Origin: Pyrenopolyporus hunteri
Lineage: Eukaryota > Ascomycota > Sordariomycetes > Xylariales > Hypoxylaceae
Assembly (NCBI GenBank): GCA_902806595.1
Contig: CADCXC010000021.1
Location: 124,001-188,000, forward strand
DNA length: 64,000 bases
Direction: 5' to 3'
A model generated the notes under the pieces. That model saw only the letters and a program-made list of their open reading frames with translations, was not told the DNA's origin and ran no database searches. This document shows, piece by piece, positions 48,347 through 58,816 of this stretch. Made by a program: the position numbers and the translations under genes. Each line of letters begins with the position of its first letter. The stretch's first letter is position 1.

Positions 48347-51300
48347 ATGGCGTCTCGAGAGCCGATCTGTCAGGTGGGTTTAGTCCGCCGCCACTTACGT
48401 TACTCTAGTAGTAAAACTAATTACACAATAGGCGGTGAATTTATCTGATGGCCAGCCATGCAACGCCGTCGCGACGACATGGGAGAATCTATTTTGCAGA
48501 TTCCACGGCAAACAGTGCCACGGCTTATATCTCGGTTATAAGAAGCGGAATGCTAGGCTAGATGCTCTGTCGGACAATGCGCCCTCTTACCTGCGGGAGG
48601 CAAAAGCGCCGCTGGCCAACGAGACGTTTGAAGATGTTAGCGACGAGGGAGTCTTGCGAGAGATACACGCCCACCTCTATCACGAGTATGTGTTGCTGGG
48701 GAAAGTGATCGATGCCAGGAAGCTGCATCACAAGCACTTCTATCCACTCCAGATGGATTATGGCCACCAAGCCTATCTGGACACCCTCTCCAACCGGCGC
48801 CACATAGTCCTACGCGCGCTTGAGAAGCTTGAGACACGCACCGCCCAGGTCCTTTACGAGAAAGAGAAATGGTATAAGTGGGTTCGCGAAGTCCAGCAGG
48901 AGGAAGAGGCGACTCGCGACAAAGAGTCAAAGAAAGTTAAGCTCGAGGCTGCCATGTTCAAGCGACACTGGAAAAAGATGCAGACTCGGTTGCGCGCCCA
49001 GCGCGAAAAAGAGGAAAAACAACGTCAAGACGCTTACCTCGAAAAAGCCTATCAGGAACGCGTGTCCGCGCCAGCCGATGGTGAAGACGACGCGGAAATG
49101 TGGGATCCCATCGAGGATATCGTTGAGGATGAGCGTAGCAGATACGTTGACTTGATCAAGCATTTCTTATGGATGGAAGTACTCGCTGACGTCGGGGAGA
49201 ATGAAAATTCCGCCCAGAAGACTGACGGCTTGCCTGACCCGGTCGCCAACATGGAGAAGCTGACAATATCGGGGGAGAAGCAGCCGAAGAAGCCTAAAAA
49301 GAAAGGCAAATCGAAGGCCGCAAAGGCCTCAAGCGCATCAGGCAACGCCAAAACACAGGACGATTCAGCCTCGCCTCAGAGTCGATTGACGGGCCAAGGC
49401 CGAATTATGGCAATGATAGTCGACGATCGGAAATTGTCCGAGGAACTCCCAGAGCCGGACAAGAGTAACATTGAGACTGAGGCCGAGATGCGAAAGCGCC
49501 TCAAGGAAGGCGTCGAAAAGAACTACGACGACATTGAGGGCCCGATTCTGGTCGGGACTATAGAGTTCCCCCACGGTACTCATTTGAAGACAGCCCCTTT
49601 GGCGGATGAGGAGATCGACTCTCTTATGAAGGATATTAAAGAGATAAAACTGCTCTTATTCTGTCGGCTTCTCCTGTCACATGCATCATTGCTTCCTACA
49701 GCTGTGCGATCTTCCAGCGTGGAGGAATTTCTCAATGACCCCGAGATCGCCGAATCTGATCTGCGGGATCTCTGCCTCAAGATAGAACAGCCCAGTCTCC
49801 AGGACATCCGAGATGCTTGTGCGGATCTTGCCAGGGGCGACAAGCCCGAGGCAGAGGATGATGACGAGGATGATGACGAGGAAGAGTCTTTGGAAGATAT
49901 CGTATTGCAAGAGCGCCGATACGGCCATCTCCAAGATCCTGCTTGGTTCGTGAAGAATATCATTGCCCAGCGGCAGAAACTCGCCGGCACCGAGGACGGG
50001 CTCGCGAAGCTCAAGAAAGCATTCAAGAAGAAGCCCCGTAAGCAAAGCAAGATGAAAATTCAGGTCTGCGGGAAGAGCATCTGGAATTATTCTAGCGAGA
50101 ACCCCATGCCCCGAGATGGTTGGCTCCAGTTTTCCGTGTTGGCGAAAGATTGCGATCTGAGGCAGGCCGTTCAACTTTGTAGGAATTGGGATGAATTCTC
50201 GCAGCTGAATTTCCTCACTGCGTGGCAGTATTTCCCTGCGTCGAATTGGGTTTCTTGGGGTAGCGATAGACTCGCGCGTCAGCTACATGAACTCGTAAGC
50301 TCTTCCTCTTCTTCCCCCCCTCCCATTGAACAGTAGGACTTATCCTCTAACTCTAAACAAGGGCTTCTTCCCCTATTTTAGAGACTTCGACGCTAAGAGG
50401 CATAGCCGACACCTTCAGATCGGCGGCCGCAGCCAGCACAGGCGTCAGCACGATATCATCGAAGCCAGGAACATTATTGTCGGCCACATGAAACGCAATG
50501 ATTCGGTGACCCGTCGTTTTCTTCAGTATTGCACTATGCGCAGCGGCGAAATTCTCGTCCTCGTGCGTGATGGCAAGACGGGAAAGGTCATCACGGCACC
50601 GGAAAAGGAGGAGTTATGGACGATGCGGCGGAAGGAGGGGATTGGCCGTGCCTCCAAGAACGACTGGGATATCGTGCTCGAAGTCGGGCCCGAGTATTTT
50701 GAGATGGTCGACATATTTCGAAAATGGCGTCTAGGCTTCGAGGACTACTACGAAGTTTGGGTCTGGGACTTCGTCCCTTGCGACGAGGCTATGCTGCTTT
50801 ACAATGTAATTGCTACGGTAAGGCGAATGCGGGCCAGCTAGTTACCACCATTCGGTTGCTAATCTTCGAGTAGGAGCTTCGCAGAGCCTGGAGGATCACC
50901 AAGCCCGTCGATATATATCGACATAGAGAACCTTTCCTACGCGGCCTCACGAGGGATCAAGAGACTATGCGTGTCCGCTCCATCCGGCCGGGAGAAAAAG
51001 TGGCAAGCCTATGGGATGATGTTACCAACCCCACGAACACATTCATTTCTACGGACTTAATAAACAAGAAAGTCATTGAATTCAGGGGAGACGCAGACGT
51101 CGAGGCATCACCGTACCTATTCTACAACGAAGCCGACGCTGCCGAAGACATGGTCCTATTTCCCGACGAAATACTTACGCCTAACCGTGATGTACCATTC
51201 AAGGAGGTCACCAACTCGATCACCCGCTTGGAGACAACGCTTCCTACGGTGGTTAAGGTTCTAGCCAAAAGGGGCAAGGACCTTGGCAAGGACATGTCTC

Positions 51301-52876
51301 ATCTCCCGGTATCCGACGATGACGAGAACTGGAGCACGGATGTCGAATCCGATAGCGACGACGGGGAAAAGCGAATTCAGACGCACTGGAGCCTGCCGCG
51401 GATGTGGGAAGACGCGATCGCTCTGATTAATCATCACCACATCACTAGCGAGAAGAAGGGGGCGCTACGTCGAGTTGGACTGTTGAGCGGGTCTTCAGAG
51501 ACGATCCGCGGTGGCATATATGACTTGCAGGGCATAGAATCCAAGCTGAAGGAAGCGGGCAGCCTTCTGATCATGGAAAGGGACCGCGGCGTCGGTAAGG
51601 TAGATCCCACAGTTTCTGACGCTCGTATTTACTGACAATCGATTATATAGCATTTCTCGAGGCATTCCACGCCGCAGACCTAGAGGCCGGTGCCCAGGAG
51701 AAATACAAGGAGACCTGCCAAATCCTCGGCGGCATCCTAGGATCTCGCCAAACGGGCGAGTCAACTGATTGGGTATGGTTCTTGGTCGACGTACTCGACT
51801 GGCTCGGGATCAGGACTGATTATAGGACCTATTCTACCGACGGACACGCAGGTTGGCCGCACCCTTTCGTCACACAGGATATTGTCAAGGCGTATGTTAG
51901 CACGGCCATGTTCTTCCCAAATCTAGGACAGTGCCAACCCGTAACGGAGTTCTTTAAGTCGGACGACGGTGCCAGGTTTAAGGACACCCTACTGCTCAAT
52001 CCAAAGGAGCGCGCCAAGACGCTCCCGGATTGCCGCAGGAGAACGAGCTTCAAGTACCGACCTAAGGAGTTCTGGGCCGAGTGGGAGGCGATATTAGAGG
52101 AGTCCAAAGCGAAGGATAAGTTCTACTCCGACCTGTATCCCATGAAATGGAACGTCGTCATTCGGCCTATCATCGCCAAGCGCAAGTCTATCCCTTTTAT
52201 GATCCATTTTTGATAAGCTGCTAACCCGCTCCTAGTTTATCTCGCCGGCGTCGTCGCTCCAGCCTACCTACAAAACAACCCCTACGTCGTCCCTGGCATC
52301 GCCGTCGCCAATACGGAGCCGCATCGCCCAGACAGCCTAGACCTATTCATAGACTACGCGGACCGCGGTAACGCGATTCGTTTCCAGCAGGACATACCAG
52401 GCTTCGTACCCCCCGACCAGTGGCCCGATTTCCTACCGCTCGCCCGGGCCTTCGCGTCCAAGCACAGCAATCCGAGGTTCGCTATCCTCCGCGTCTGGTC
52501 GGCGCCGCACTTCTACCCAGCGATGGTAGGCGGGTGGAACCGGCAGTCCACGTCGTTTTTGGACAGCACGGGGCGAGCGTGGGTCTGGAAGTTCGTCCCC
52601 AAGGACATGCCTCGTAGCGAGTGGAGCATGTACAACACGCTGAGGATACGCCTCGAACTCTTGAAAAGGAAGCTGGCGGTCGGCGAGCGCGTGGTGCACC
52701 GCAACGAGACCATCCTCGTCATGGCCCTCGACGAAGCGGAGCTGCTGCGGTACGTCACGGCCGTCGTATTCGCGATCCAGACCAAGCCGTGGTACCGCGA
52801 GATCGACCTCTGGAAGAGTTTCGTCAACGTCGATTTGGAGTTTCTCGAAGGCCTGGATCCGTACTGGCTTGATTGA
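48347..52876 (+). CDS. Large conserved filamentous-ascomycete protein with N-terminal Cys/His cluster
   Basis: Six exons (48347-48373, 48432-50294, 50362-50817, 50874-51594, 51651-52181, 52236-52876) join in frame to 1412 residues. A 27-base first exon supplies MASREPICQ, completing a probable zinc site C8, C19, C31, H34, C38. The region following it (YKKRNARLDALS, LANETFEDV, KVIDARKLHHKHFYP, MDYGHQAYLDTL) is strongly protein-like, then a charged coiled-coil stretch, a Lys-rich linker and an acidic run (EDDDEDDDEEESLEDI). The C-terminal half is globular-looking without a recognised fold. Homologues are often misnamed transporters in databases (recollection); no transmembrane segments are seen here. 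Introns are 54-67 bp; the fifth (52182-52235) is GC-AG. The function is unknown. Confidence 0.85.
52182..52235 (+). other. GC-AG intron in the 1412-residue protein gene
   Basis: The 54-bp intron begins GCAAGT, has a GCTAACCC branch site and ends CTAG. No GT donor nearby gives the required phase 1; the GC donor joins IIAK and LYLAGVVAPAYLQNN in frame. Confidence 0.75.
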
Positions 52877-53880
52877 TCATTCCGATAGTTTATTCGGGAT
52901 ATATGATAGGCTATTCGGATAACGTGTACGCTTGAAATCGGAGCAGAGCACTTTGGTAAAGAAAACAAGGCCTACAGGAAACCCAGGTTGGCCGCGAATA
53001 TGAGTGAAGGCTGGTCAGTCTGTTGTAGTCGGAGCTTTCCGAATAGCTATGGGTTGATCCGGTCCGTTATATAAGAGTCGTAAACCCCAGAGTTGAGAAG
53101 TTGTGATGAGATTAACATACACGGGCGCAAGAGTTGTAAGTGGGTACATTATACAGAGAGAGCAACGGCTCACTATCTGATGATCCGTGTAAGCTCCTAT
53201 ACTTAGCTGCCTAGCCACCTAACTACAACTATATAAGGAGATATGCAAGTTAATCTACCTCTATCCGAAGAATAAAATAAGGCGTTAGATAGTTCAAAGA
53301 GCTGGTTAAGGTGCACAGGTAGGTGCATATCTGGTCACCATGTGTTCGCCCGCGCCTCTTCCTACCAACCAACCTATCAACGATTCCCTTTAGCACGTTA
53401 ACGGCTTACTTAAAAGTAAGCACCTAGTTAAGTAGGTCCGAGTTTACGTAGTTGGAAATGGATATACAGGACATGATGTAGCATATATGAAAACCCATGG
53501 TAGGTAGCGTCGTCCGACGTCTCCGATGTCTCCGAGCCGAAATATGTCAATCTTGCTTCCGATCCGTCCCCGTTTTGCTCCGAGTGCTGTGACTAATTTT
53601 CTATATTTATTACCCGCGATATGGACCCAAGGCGATTGTAGTACTTAAGATGGCTTTGTTTCCTGAATTAACGCGGCGAGAGTCGTCTGACTATATGACT
53701 CAACGGCTTCGATCCTAATCGCCCACTCCCTACCCTACCTGTATAAATTTGTAGAAGATACGGGTGTAACGATCCTCCTTACGAGTCGGGCGGAGTAATT
53801 TTGAATCGTGTATAAGGTGATTCATATCCCTTCTTGTATTACTATTTGATTTCAGGGGTAACTGTTTCTCTTTAACTCTT
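52877..53880. other. Intergenic, promoter of the luciferase-like gene
   Basis: A 1.0-kb stretch between two plus-strand genes. A TATAAAT box lies at about 53,741-53,747, roughly 140 bases before the ATG. No coding frame, repeat or RNA gene is recognised. Confidence 0.5.
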
Positions 53881-54759
53881 ATGCATACCACTATTAACAC
53901 CAATATAGCAGCAAACACAAGCAACACCACCATTACCTCAGAAACGGAACACATGATGGACCTCAGCAAACTACCATCGCCAGCCCTCGACTTCATCCGG
54001 CAGAACCGGACCATATTCGCAGCCGCAGCCGCCATCGTAGCTACCAGCGGCGCCGTCTCCCTGCTGTCGCGCATCGTAGCCGACTACCGGGCGTGGTACT
54101 CCCTCGGCCCCAACGGCGTGCCTCTCAACCCATTCGGATACGTGTTCCAGTCTATCGGCCGCCTCATCGGCCGCCGGGACACGCGCGTGCCCGCGCCCTA
54201 CGACAACGCCAAGCTCGCGCGCGGGCCGCTCTACGGGCCTCTAAGCCAGCGCTCGTTCCTCGCTCGGCCACTACCGCGGCGCCGCGGCCCGCGACCCCGG
54301 GTGCCCCCGTACGTAGGCCCGCACCGGCAGACGACGGAGGCGGCGAGCGCGGCGACGAAGGACCGGCAGGCGGCGTTCCTGCACGCGCTCGCGGCCGCGA
54401 ACCCGTCGCTGATCCGGGTGCGGCCGTCGAACCTCGAGGGCCCGCTGTTCGAGAGCGCGTGGCTGCAGGCGGGGCTGCCGGTGCGCGAGGAGATCGGGCG
54501 GCTGAACGGCGAGTTCGCGCACGCGCACGCCGAGGGCAGCTCGCACATCGTGCTGAGCCTGGCGGACGCGGCGGACGCGATCGAGTGCGGCTGGGCCGAG
54601 AGGCACCGGATGAGCGGCGTGGGCGGCCTGATGCCCTGGGGCTTCGTGATGATCTACGCGCCGCGCGACGACGAGGAGTTTCGCGTCTGGAAGGAGTTCG
54701 TTGTTACGAGCGCGCGGTACGTGCTTGGTGGTGAAAAGGAGGTCGTGATACCGGAATAG
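53881..54759 (+). CDS. Luciferase-like-domain (DUF5519-type) protein
   Basis: A single exon of 292 residues. After a Thr/Asn-rich start there is a hydrophobic segment (TIFAAAAAIVATSGAVSLLS, ~44-63) that probably anchors the protein in a membrane. The stretch DYRAWYSLGPNGVPLNPFGY, then PRPRVPPYVGPHRQ and the C-terminal SSHIVLSLADAADAIECGWAERHRMSG and PWGFVMIYAPRDDEEFRVWK match the family called luciferase domain, which is named by similarity and does not imply light emission; its biochemical activity is unknown. An alternative start is MMDLSKL at 53956. From about 54,110 the gene is extremely GC-rich, with third codon positions almost all G or C, unlike its first 75 codons and its neighbours, and this opens long spurious frames on both strands. 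Confidence 0.8.
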   Translation: MHTTINTNIAANTSNTTITSETEHMMDLSKLPSPALDFIRQNRTIFAAAAAIVATSGAVSLLSRIVADYRAWYSLGPNGVPLNPFGYVFQSIGRLIGRRDTRVPAPYDNAKLARGPLYGPLSQRSFLARPLPRRRGPRPRVPPYVGPHRQTTEAASAATKDRQAAFLHALAAANPSLIRVRPSNLEGPLFESAWLQAGLPVREEIGRLNGEFAHAHAEGSSHIVLSLADAADAIECGWAERHRMSGVGGLMPWGFVMIYAPRDDEEFRVWKEFVVTSARYVLGGEKEVVIPE

Positions 54760-55168
54760 AAGAAAGAGATTTTTTCCGAGGAGACGGCACGATGAGCTAC
54801 ATACCTGGGTAACCTAACTTGGGAATGTAAACCAACGCGACTGGGTTGACGGGGGGTTAAGTAGGCTTGAGTATCTGTAGGGAAGAGCCCGACAGCGAAC
54901 CCATCCCAACTCAATGCGAATTATATTGGCGTACGTAGTGCGCCAGTATATGAACTCCGCTTTACTTTTATGTCTTGCGCTTACCATGCCCATTTATCCA
55001 TGTCATCAGGGTCTGTGTGAGGACTGTACTAAAAGGTGATATATTTGACTATATTTTCAAGATATGGCGTCAATAATGATGAACTACGTTTTCTCAACCT
55101 TACACAAAGGTAATGCTGTAAGAACGTCATTATATACCTTGGAATTCCCGGTATTCAGAGCTAGAACA
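54760..55168. other. Intergenic between convergent genes
   Basis: This 409-base stretch carries the 3' flanks of the luciferase-like (+) and hydrolase (-) genes. Nothing else is recognised. Confidence 0.5.
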
Positions 55169-57223
55169 TCATCCAGGAAGAAGCCTAGGATTCCACAAGG
55201 CTAGATCTCGGATATGTTCCCGCCATATATGGACTGGGTCCCGGACTTTAGTAGTCCCGGTACGAGATCCTGCCGCATCGGGCCCGTAAAGATAAGGCTT
55301 GCCGTCCGCGTAACAATGTGTTTCCTGCTCCTCGGGGAGGGTACCGTTCAAAATGAATGCCTTGGCGATGGAGTCGGTGCAGCTGGATATGTCTCTGGAC
55401 GAATGCCCGTAGCCGTGATGGACGATTAACCTCGCATTTTCTCCCATTTCTTTTGAAAGTCTTCTCCCGTTCCGGAGAGGCGTGGCGGGATCATGTGTCT
55501 CTGCGATCAAGAGGAGAGGGTTTTTGAGGGTATGGTTCAGATCGCCTCGGTATACTTCTGCCGGCGGAGGCCAGTAGGTGTTGAAATGTTGGCAGGGGAG
55601 AACGCTATAGAACTCCTTGTTGCCTGAGATCCAGGACCGGGCCGTCATGTTGGCCCAGAGTGATTGCCACCAGAGAAGGCCTTCCGGCGGTAAGGGGTCG
55701 TCGTAGGAGTCTGCGCATACGACTAAGGCAAATAGTTCGTCGGACCGAGGTCTCGAAGATGGTGAATATGGGAGCGTAGGGTCGTACTCCCAATTCGCAT
55801 GATCGAGGAAGATTGTCGCTAGAGTCGAGTTACCGGCCTCCAGCTCATACAACATCTGTGCGAGGGCAGGCCAACTGTTGGCGTTGTGCAAGGCGGTGTA
55901 TATAGCGGCGACGAGAGGAGAATACGTAACGAGCGAAGGGCCGCTTGATGCAAGATAACCCGTAGCAGGTCGCTGCCTGAGCGAAGCTAACAGGTTTTCC
56001 ATCCGAGCCCCTAACCCGTGTAGGGTTACGGGATCGTGGCCCCGAGGTCGCGACAAGGCGCAGCATTCAGGCCCGGCGCTGAGGCATTCTCCAAGGAATC
56101 CGTCGTGCCAGACATCGGTGGTGTTGTCTAGCGCACCCCGTCCAAACCCGCCGAGTAGACGGTGATCTCGGACGTACTCGAGACCGTCAAGAATCACGCG
56201 ACCCACGCTTCGAGGAAACATGTTGGCCCACGTCTGACCGATGCTAGTGCCATAACTAACGAGATAGCCCGTCAGTTCTTCTTCGCCCAGGGCCTTGCGG
56301 ATTTCTTCCACGTCCCGCGCGACGAATGCCGTGCTGAGAAACCGAGGGAGGTCGCCATATTTCTCCCAGCAGGCGCGGAATGTGGCATTGTTCATGGCAT
56401 CCGCGATTTGGAGCTGAGTCTCGGGCGATCCGGACGCTTCGCGGTATTGACCCGTCAGCATAGACCAGCGGTCTCGATAGGCGTCGTGGGGGAAGCAAGC
56501 TATGGAAGGCGATGTCGCGTTGACACCGCGCGGATCCCAACCTAATATGTCAAGCTTACCGCCGCTGAACCTCTTCGTGTAGTCCTCGGCGGCCCTCCAC
56601 ACTAAAGACGTCCCGCTCGCGCCTGGGCCGCCAGGATTAATAACGATAGTACGCTCACTCTTGCTTCCCGCAAGGGATCTACTATGGGAATCAAACCCAG
56701 CTGTATCGACCCGTGGAAGGCCAGAAACTTGATATTTGGTTACTGCGAGCCGAACAAACCTAGGGTCGGATCGGTTCGTATAGTCTAGTGGAACATCGAG
56801 GTAGCCACATAGGTAGATTCCCCGTTCGGAACGCCGATCACCGTGTCGTGGATTCTGTTCTGTTGCCGTACGCCCCCAGCTCCAGTGGTCGGGATCTGGA
56901 TCGAACAGGCGAGCCCAGGTCCGCTCAGCGTCGGAATCGTCGAGCGTGGGCGGTAGGGTGGCGTTGGTGCAGGGGAGGAAGCGGAAGGGATCATCAGGGA
57001 GCGGGAATCGGCCGTAGGGAGACACCAAGGGAAGCTGTGTAGTGGTACCCACGAGGAAGTCATAATACTGATGACGAAACCCCTCGTACGACAGACTCGG
57101 AAGATGGTTGTAAAAAGCAGCCAACCCAACTAACCCTACGACCGCTAAGGCGTTTGGCCAAGACGGCCTGTGTCGAGGCCGCGGAGTTGCGTCCGGAGTG
57201 GCGTCCGGACATGTCTTTTCCAT
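55169..57223 (-). CDS. Alpha/beta hydrolase, peptidase S33 / TAP-like
   Basis: A single exon of 684 residues from the first ATG at 57223; an open frame extends ten codons further but starts at TTG. A hydrophobic segment (WPNALAVVGLVGLAAFYNHL, ~22-41) acts as signal anchor. The catalytic elements are the oxyanion-side NPGGPGASG (~196-204), nucleophile elbow SYGTSIG with Ser327, acid Asp578 in ETHDPATPL and His607 in HHGYGHSS, the latter two in the TAP-like C-terminal domain. Family members are secreted tripeptidyl- or prolyl-aminopeptidase-type hydrolases. Numerous Asn-X-Ser/Thr sites and Cys residues fit the secretory pathway. The substrate cannot be told from sequence. Confidence 0.9.
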   Translation of the reverse strand: MEKTCPDATPDATPRPRHRPSWPNALAVVGLVGLAAFYNHLPSLSYEGFRHQYYDFLVGTTTQLPLVSPYGRFPLPDDPFRFLPCTNATLPPTLDDSDAERTWARLFDPDPDHWSWGRTATEQNPRHGDRRSERGIYLCGYLDVPLDYTNRSDPRFVRLAVTKYQVSGLPRVDTAGFDSHSRSLAGSKSERTIVINPGGPGASGTSLVWRAAEDYTKRFSGGKLDILGWDPRGVNATSPSIACFPHDAYRDRWSMLTGQYREASGSPETQLQIADAMNNATFRACWEKYGDLPRFLSTAFVARDVEEIRKALGEEELTGYLVSYGTSIGQTWANMFPRSVGRVILDGLEYVRDHRLLGGFGRGALDNTTDVWHDGFLGECLSAGPECCALSRPRGHDPVTLHGLGARMENLLASLRQRPATGYLASSGPSLVTYSPLVAAIYTALHNANSWPALAQMLYELEAGNSTLATIFLDHANWEYDPTLPYSPSSRPRSDELFALVVCADSYDDPLPPEGLLWWQSLWANMTARSWISGNKEFYSVLPCQHFNTYWPPPAEVYRGDLNHTLKNPLLLIAETHDPATPLRNGRRLSKEMGENARLIVHHGYGHSSRDISSCTDSIAKAFILNGTLPEEQETHCYADGKPYLYGPDAAGSRTGTTKVRDPVHIWREHIRDLALWNPRLLPG

Positions 57224-57253
57224 TGGGGCAGATCCTTGAACTATCAGGCGCAA

Positions 57254-57958
57254 ATGGCGCTTTGGATGTGACTTATTGCCGACTCATAGGCTGTTTTGCT
57301 ATGCGTTCGATGAGGTTGGAGGAATTATAATCTCAGTTACTATTTGGGTACCGATAATTATTGTGACTTGATCCGGGGTTAGGCAGCTTACGTTACCTTA
57401 AAACCCCCTACATCTTACCCCGGCAGGCAATGGCATATCGTATACCATGTCATAGCTAAGCTGTCCGTAATCAAACCGTCGGATCTGAAGGGAAAAGAAA
57501 GCAACTAAGTAGGTAGGTATTAAACCAATCCAGAATACATTGGGAGATGCCTAGGTACCTACCTAGGTATATATATCAACACTCGAGGTTATTGGTTTAC
57601 TCTCCAATAAGGCCTATTCCGCACTCATCATGATGGATTCCGGATGATTAAATTATGACTTAAAATGGCGATATGAGGTTCCATGTAGCAGCACTTCACT
57701 CATAAGACAACTACTTTGCCCAACTTTCCAAGACTAGGTAGTTAAATTACGCGGGTGGCTAGCCCTAATGATTCTCCTATACCTGGATCTCACTTTGGTA
57801 TCATATCGTATTCGAGAAAAGTCTCTTCGCGGTCCGCTCGTTCGCGATTATACGGTCCATTTGTACAATCCATGATGTGATCCATACTATGATAAATATC
57901 ACCGCTCACGAATCTCGCCGTATATCCAACCGACCTTAACTGACCCGAACCTACCCTT
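57254..57958. other. Intergenic with TACCTAGG-type motif cluster
   Basis: Contains CTAGGTACCTACCTAGGTA at 57551-57569 followed by TATATATATC, upstream of the hydrolase gene. No coding sequence is recognised. Confidence 0.55.
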
Positions 57959-58810
57959 CTACATGGGTATCCGCCTTATCTCCTCGGCAGTCCAATACTT
58001 CCTCATGTTTTCCGCGCCCAGCGTCTGAACCTCTTGATCGAGATGGGTCCAGAGGACGGATCCCCAGGTCTCCATCTGGGCCTTTAGCGTGTGCATGTCG
58101 AGGTCCTGCTCGCCGTCCCTACAGCTCCTGAGGTACTTGCGCATGCCCTCCATTCCCTCGTGGATCTCGTGGTGCTGCCGCAGCAGCTCGGCCGCGCCCT
58201 TTCCTCCTTTCCCGTCGGTTCGAAACTCGGGCATCCGCTGCGCTAGTATGGGAAATATGTACGTTTCCTCGATGTTGTGATGCACTTCTAGCTGTGCTAT
58301 GAAGGCCAGTCCGTCGTTGATGATGGACCGCCCGCTCCGTGACGACGTCTTGCTCTTGCTGCTGTTCCCTGCGCAGGCTGCCGCCCATAGCGCATTCCAC
58401 GACGTGCGGAAGTGGGCGTGGAAGAGGTCCATGTGCTCGGCCAACCGGTTATAGGCGCGAAATTCGGCACCTTTGAGAGGTGCTAGTTTCTTCTCGTTCT
58501 TTTGCCGCTCTTTCTCGTCGCCCCGTTCTTCTTCCTTTGCAACCATGCTTCCCTCCGACACGCTAGATGATGCTGATAGCGGGCAGCCCGGTCCGGAGGG
58601 CGAATCTGCGGGTTGGGTCGATGAAGACATGTCGGCAACGTCGGTATGAACGCGGCGCGCAAAGCTAGGTCGAAGAACGGATACGCAAGGAGCCTTACAA
58701 GTACGATCGCAACGAGCTACGAGCAATAGAGAGCTAATATCTGTTGTCGGACGTGGTCGGATCCGGGCGATTCGAAGTCTGGCGAAAGCAACGATGTGTC
58801 GTGAGATCAT
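57959..58810 (-). CDS. Hemerythrin-like domain protein
   Basis: A single exon of 283 residues from the ATG at 58810; two further upstream codons are open but lack ATG. The first ~60 residues are rich in Arg, Ser and Ala with few acidic residues, suggesting a mitochondrial targeting peptide; a second possible start (MSSSTQPAD) follows it. After a charged low-complexity linker comes an all-alpha domain with iron-ligand candidates in the hemerythrin pattern: HMDLFHAHFR, EVHHNIEETYIFPIL, HHEIHEGM and HLDQEV. Hemerythrin-like proteins bind a di-iron centre; in fungi their roles (oxygen or iron sensing, redox) are mostly untested. Ligand spacing appears intact. Confidence 0.85.
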   Translation of the reverse strand: MISRHIVAFARLRIARIRPRPTTDISSLLLVARCDRTCKAPCVSVLRPSFARRVHTDVADMSSSTQPADSPSGPGCPLSASSSVSEGSMVAKEEERGDEKERQKNEKKLAPLKGAEFRAYNRLAEHMDLFHAHFRTSWNALWAAACAGNSSKSKTSSRSGRSIINDGLAFIAQLEVHHNIEETYIFPILAQRMPEFRTDGKGGKGAAELLRQHHEIHEGMEGMRKYLRSCRDGEQDLDMHTLKAQMETWGSVLWTHLDQEVQTLGAENMRKYWTAEEIRRIPM

Positions 58811-58816
58811 GAGCAA

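Noticed and set aside
54093..54734. A 213-codon plus-strand frame and 105-111-codon minus-strand frames, all Arg/Ala/Pro-rich
   Set aside because: They are shadows caused by the extreme GC content of the luciferase-like gene; their composition is unlike real proteins.
57224..57253. Ten extra N-terminal residues for the hydrolase
   Set aside because: The open frame begins with TTG; the first ATG is at 57223.
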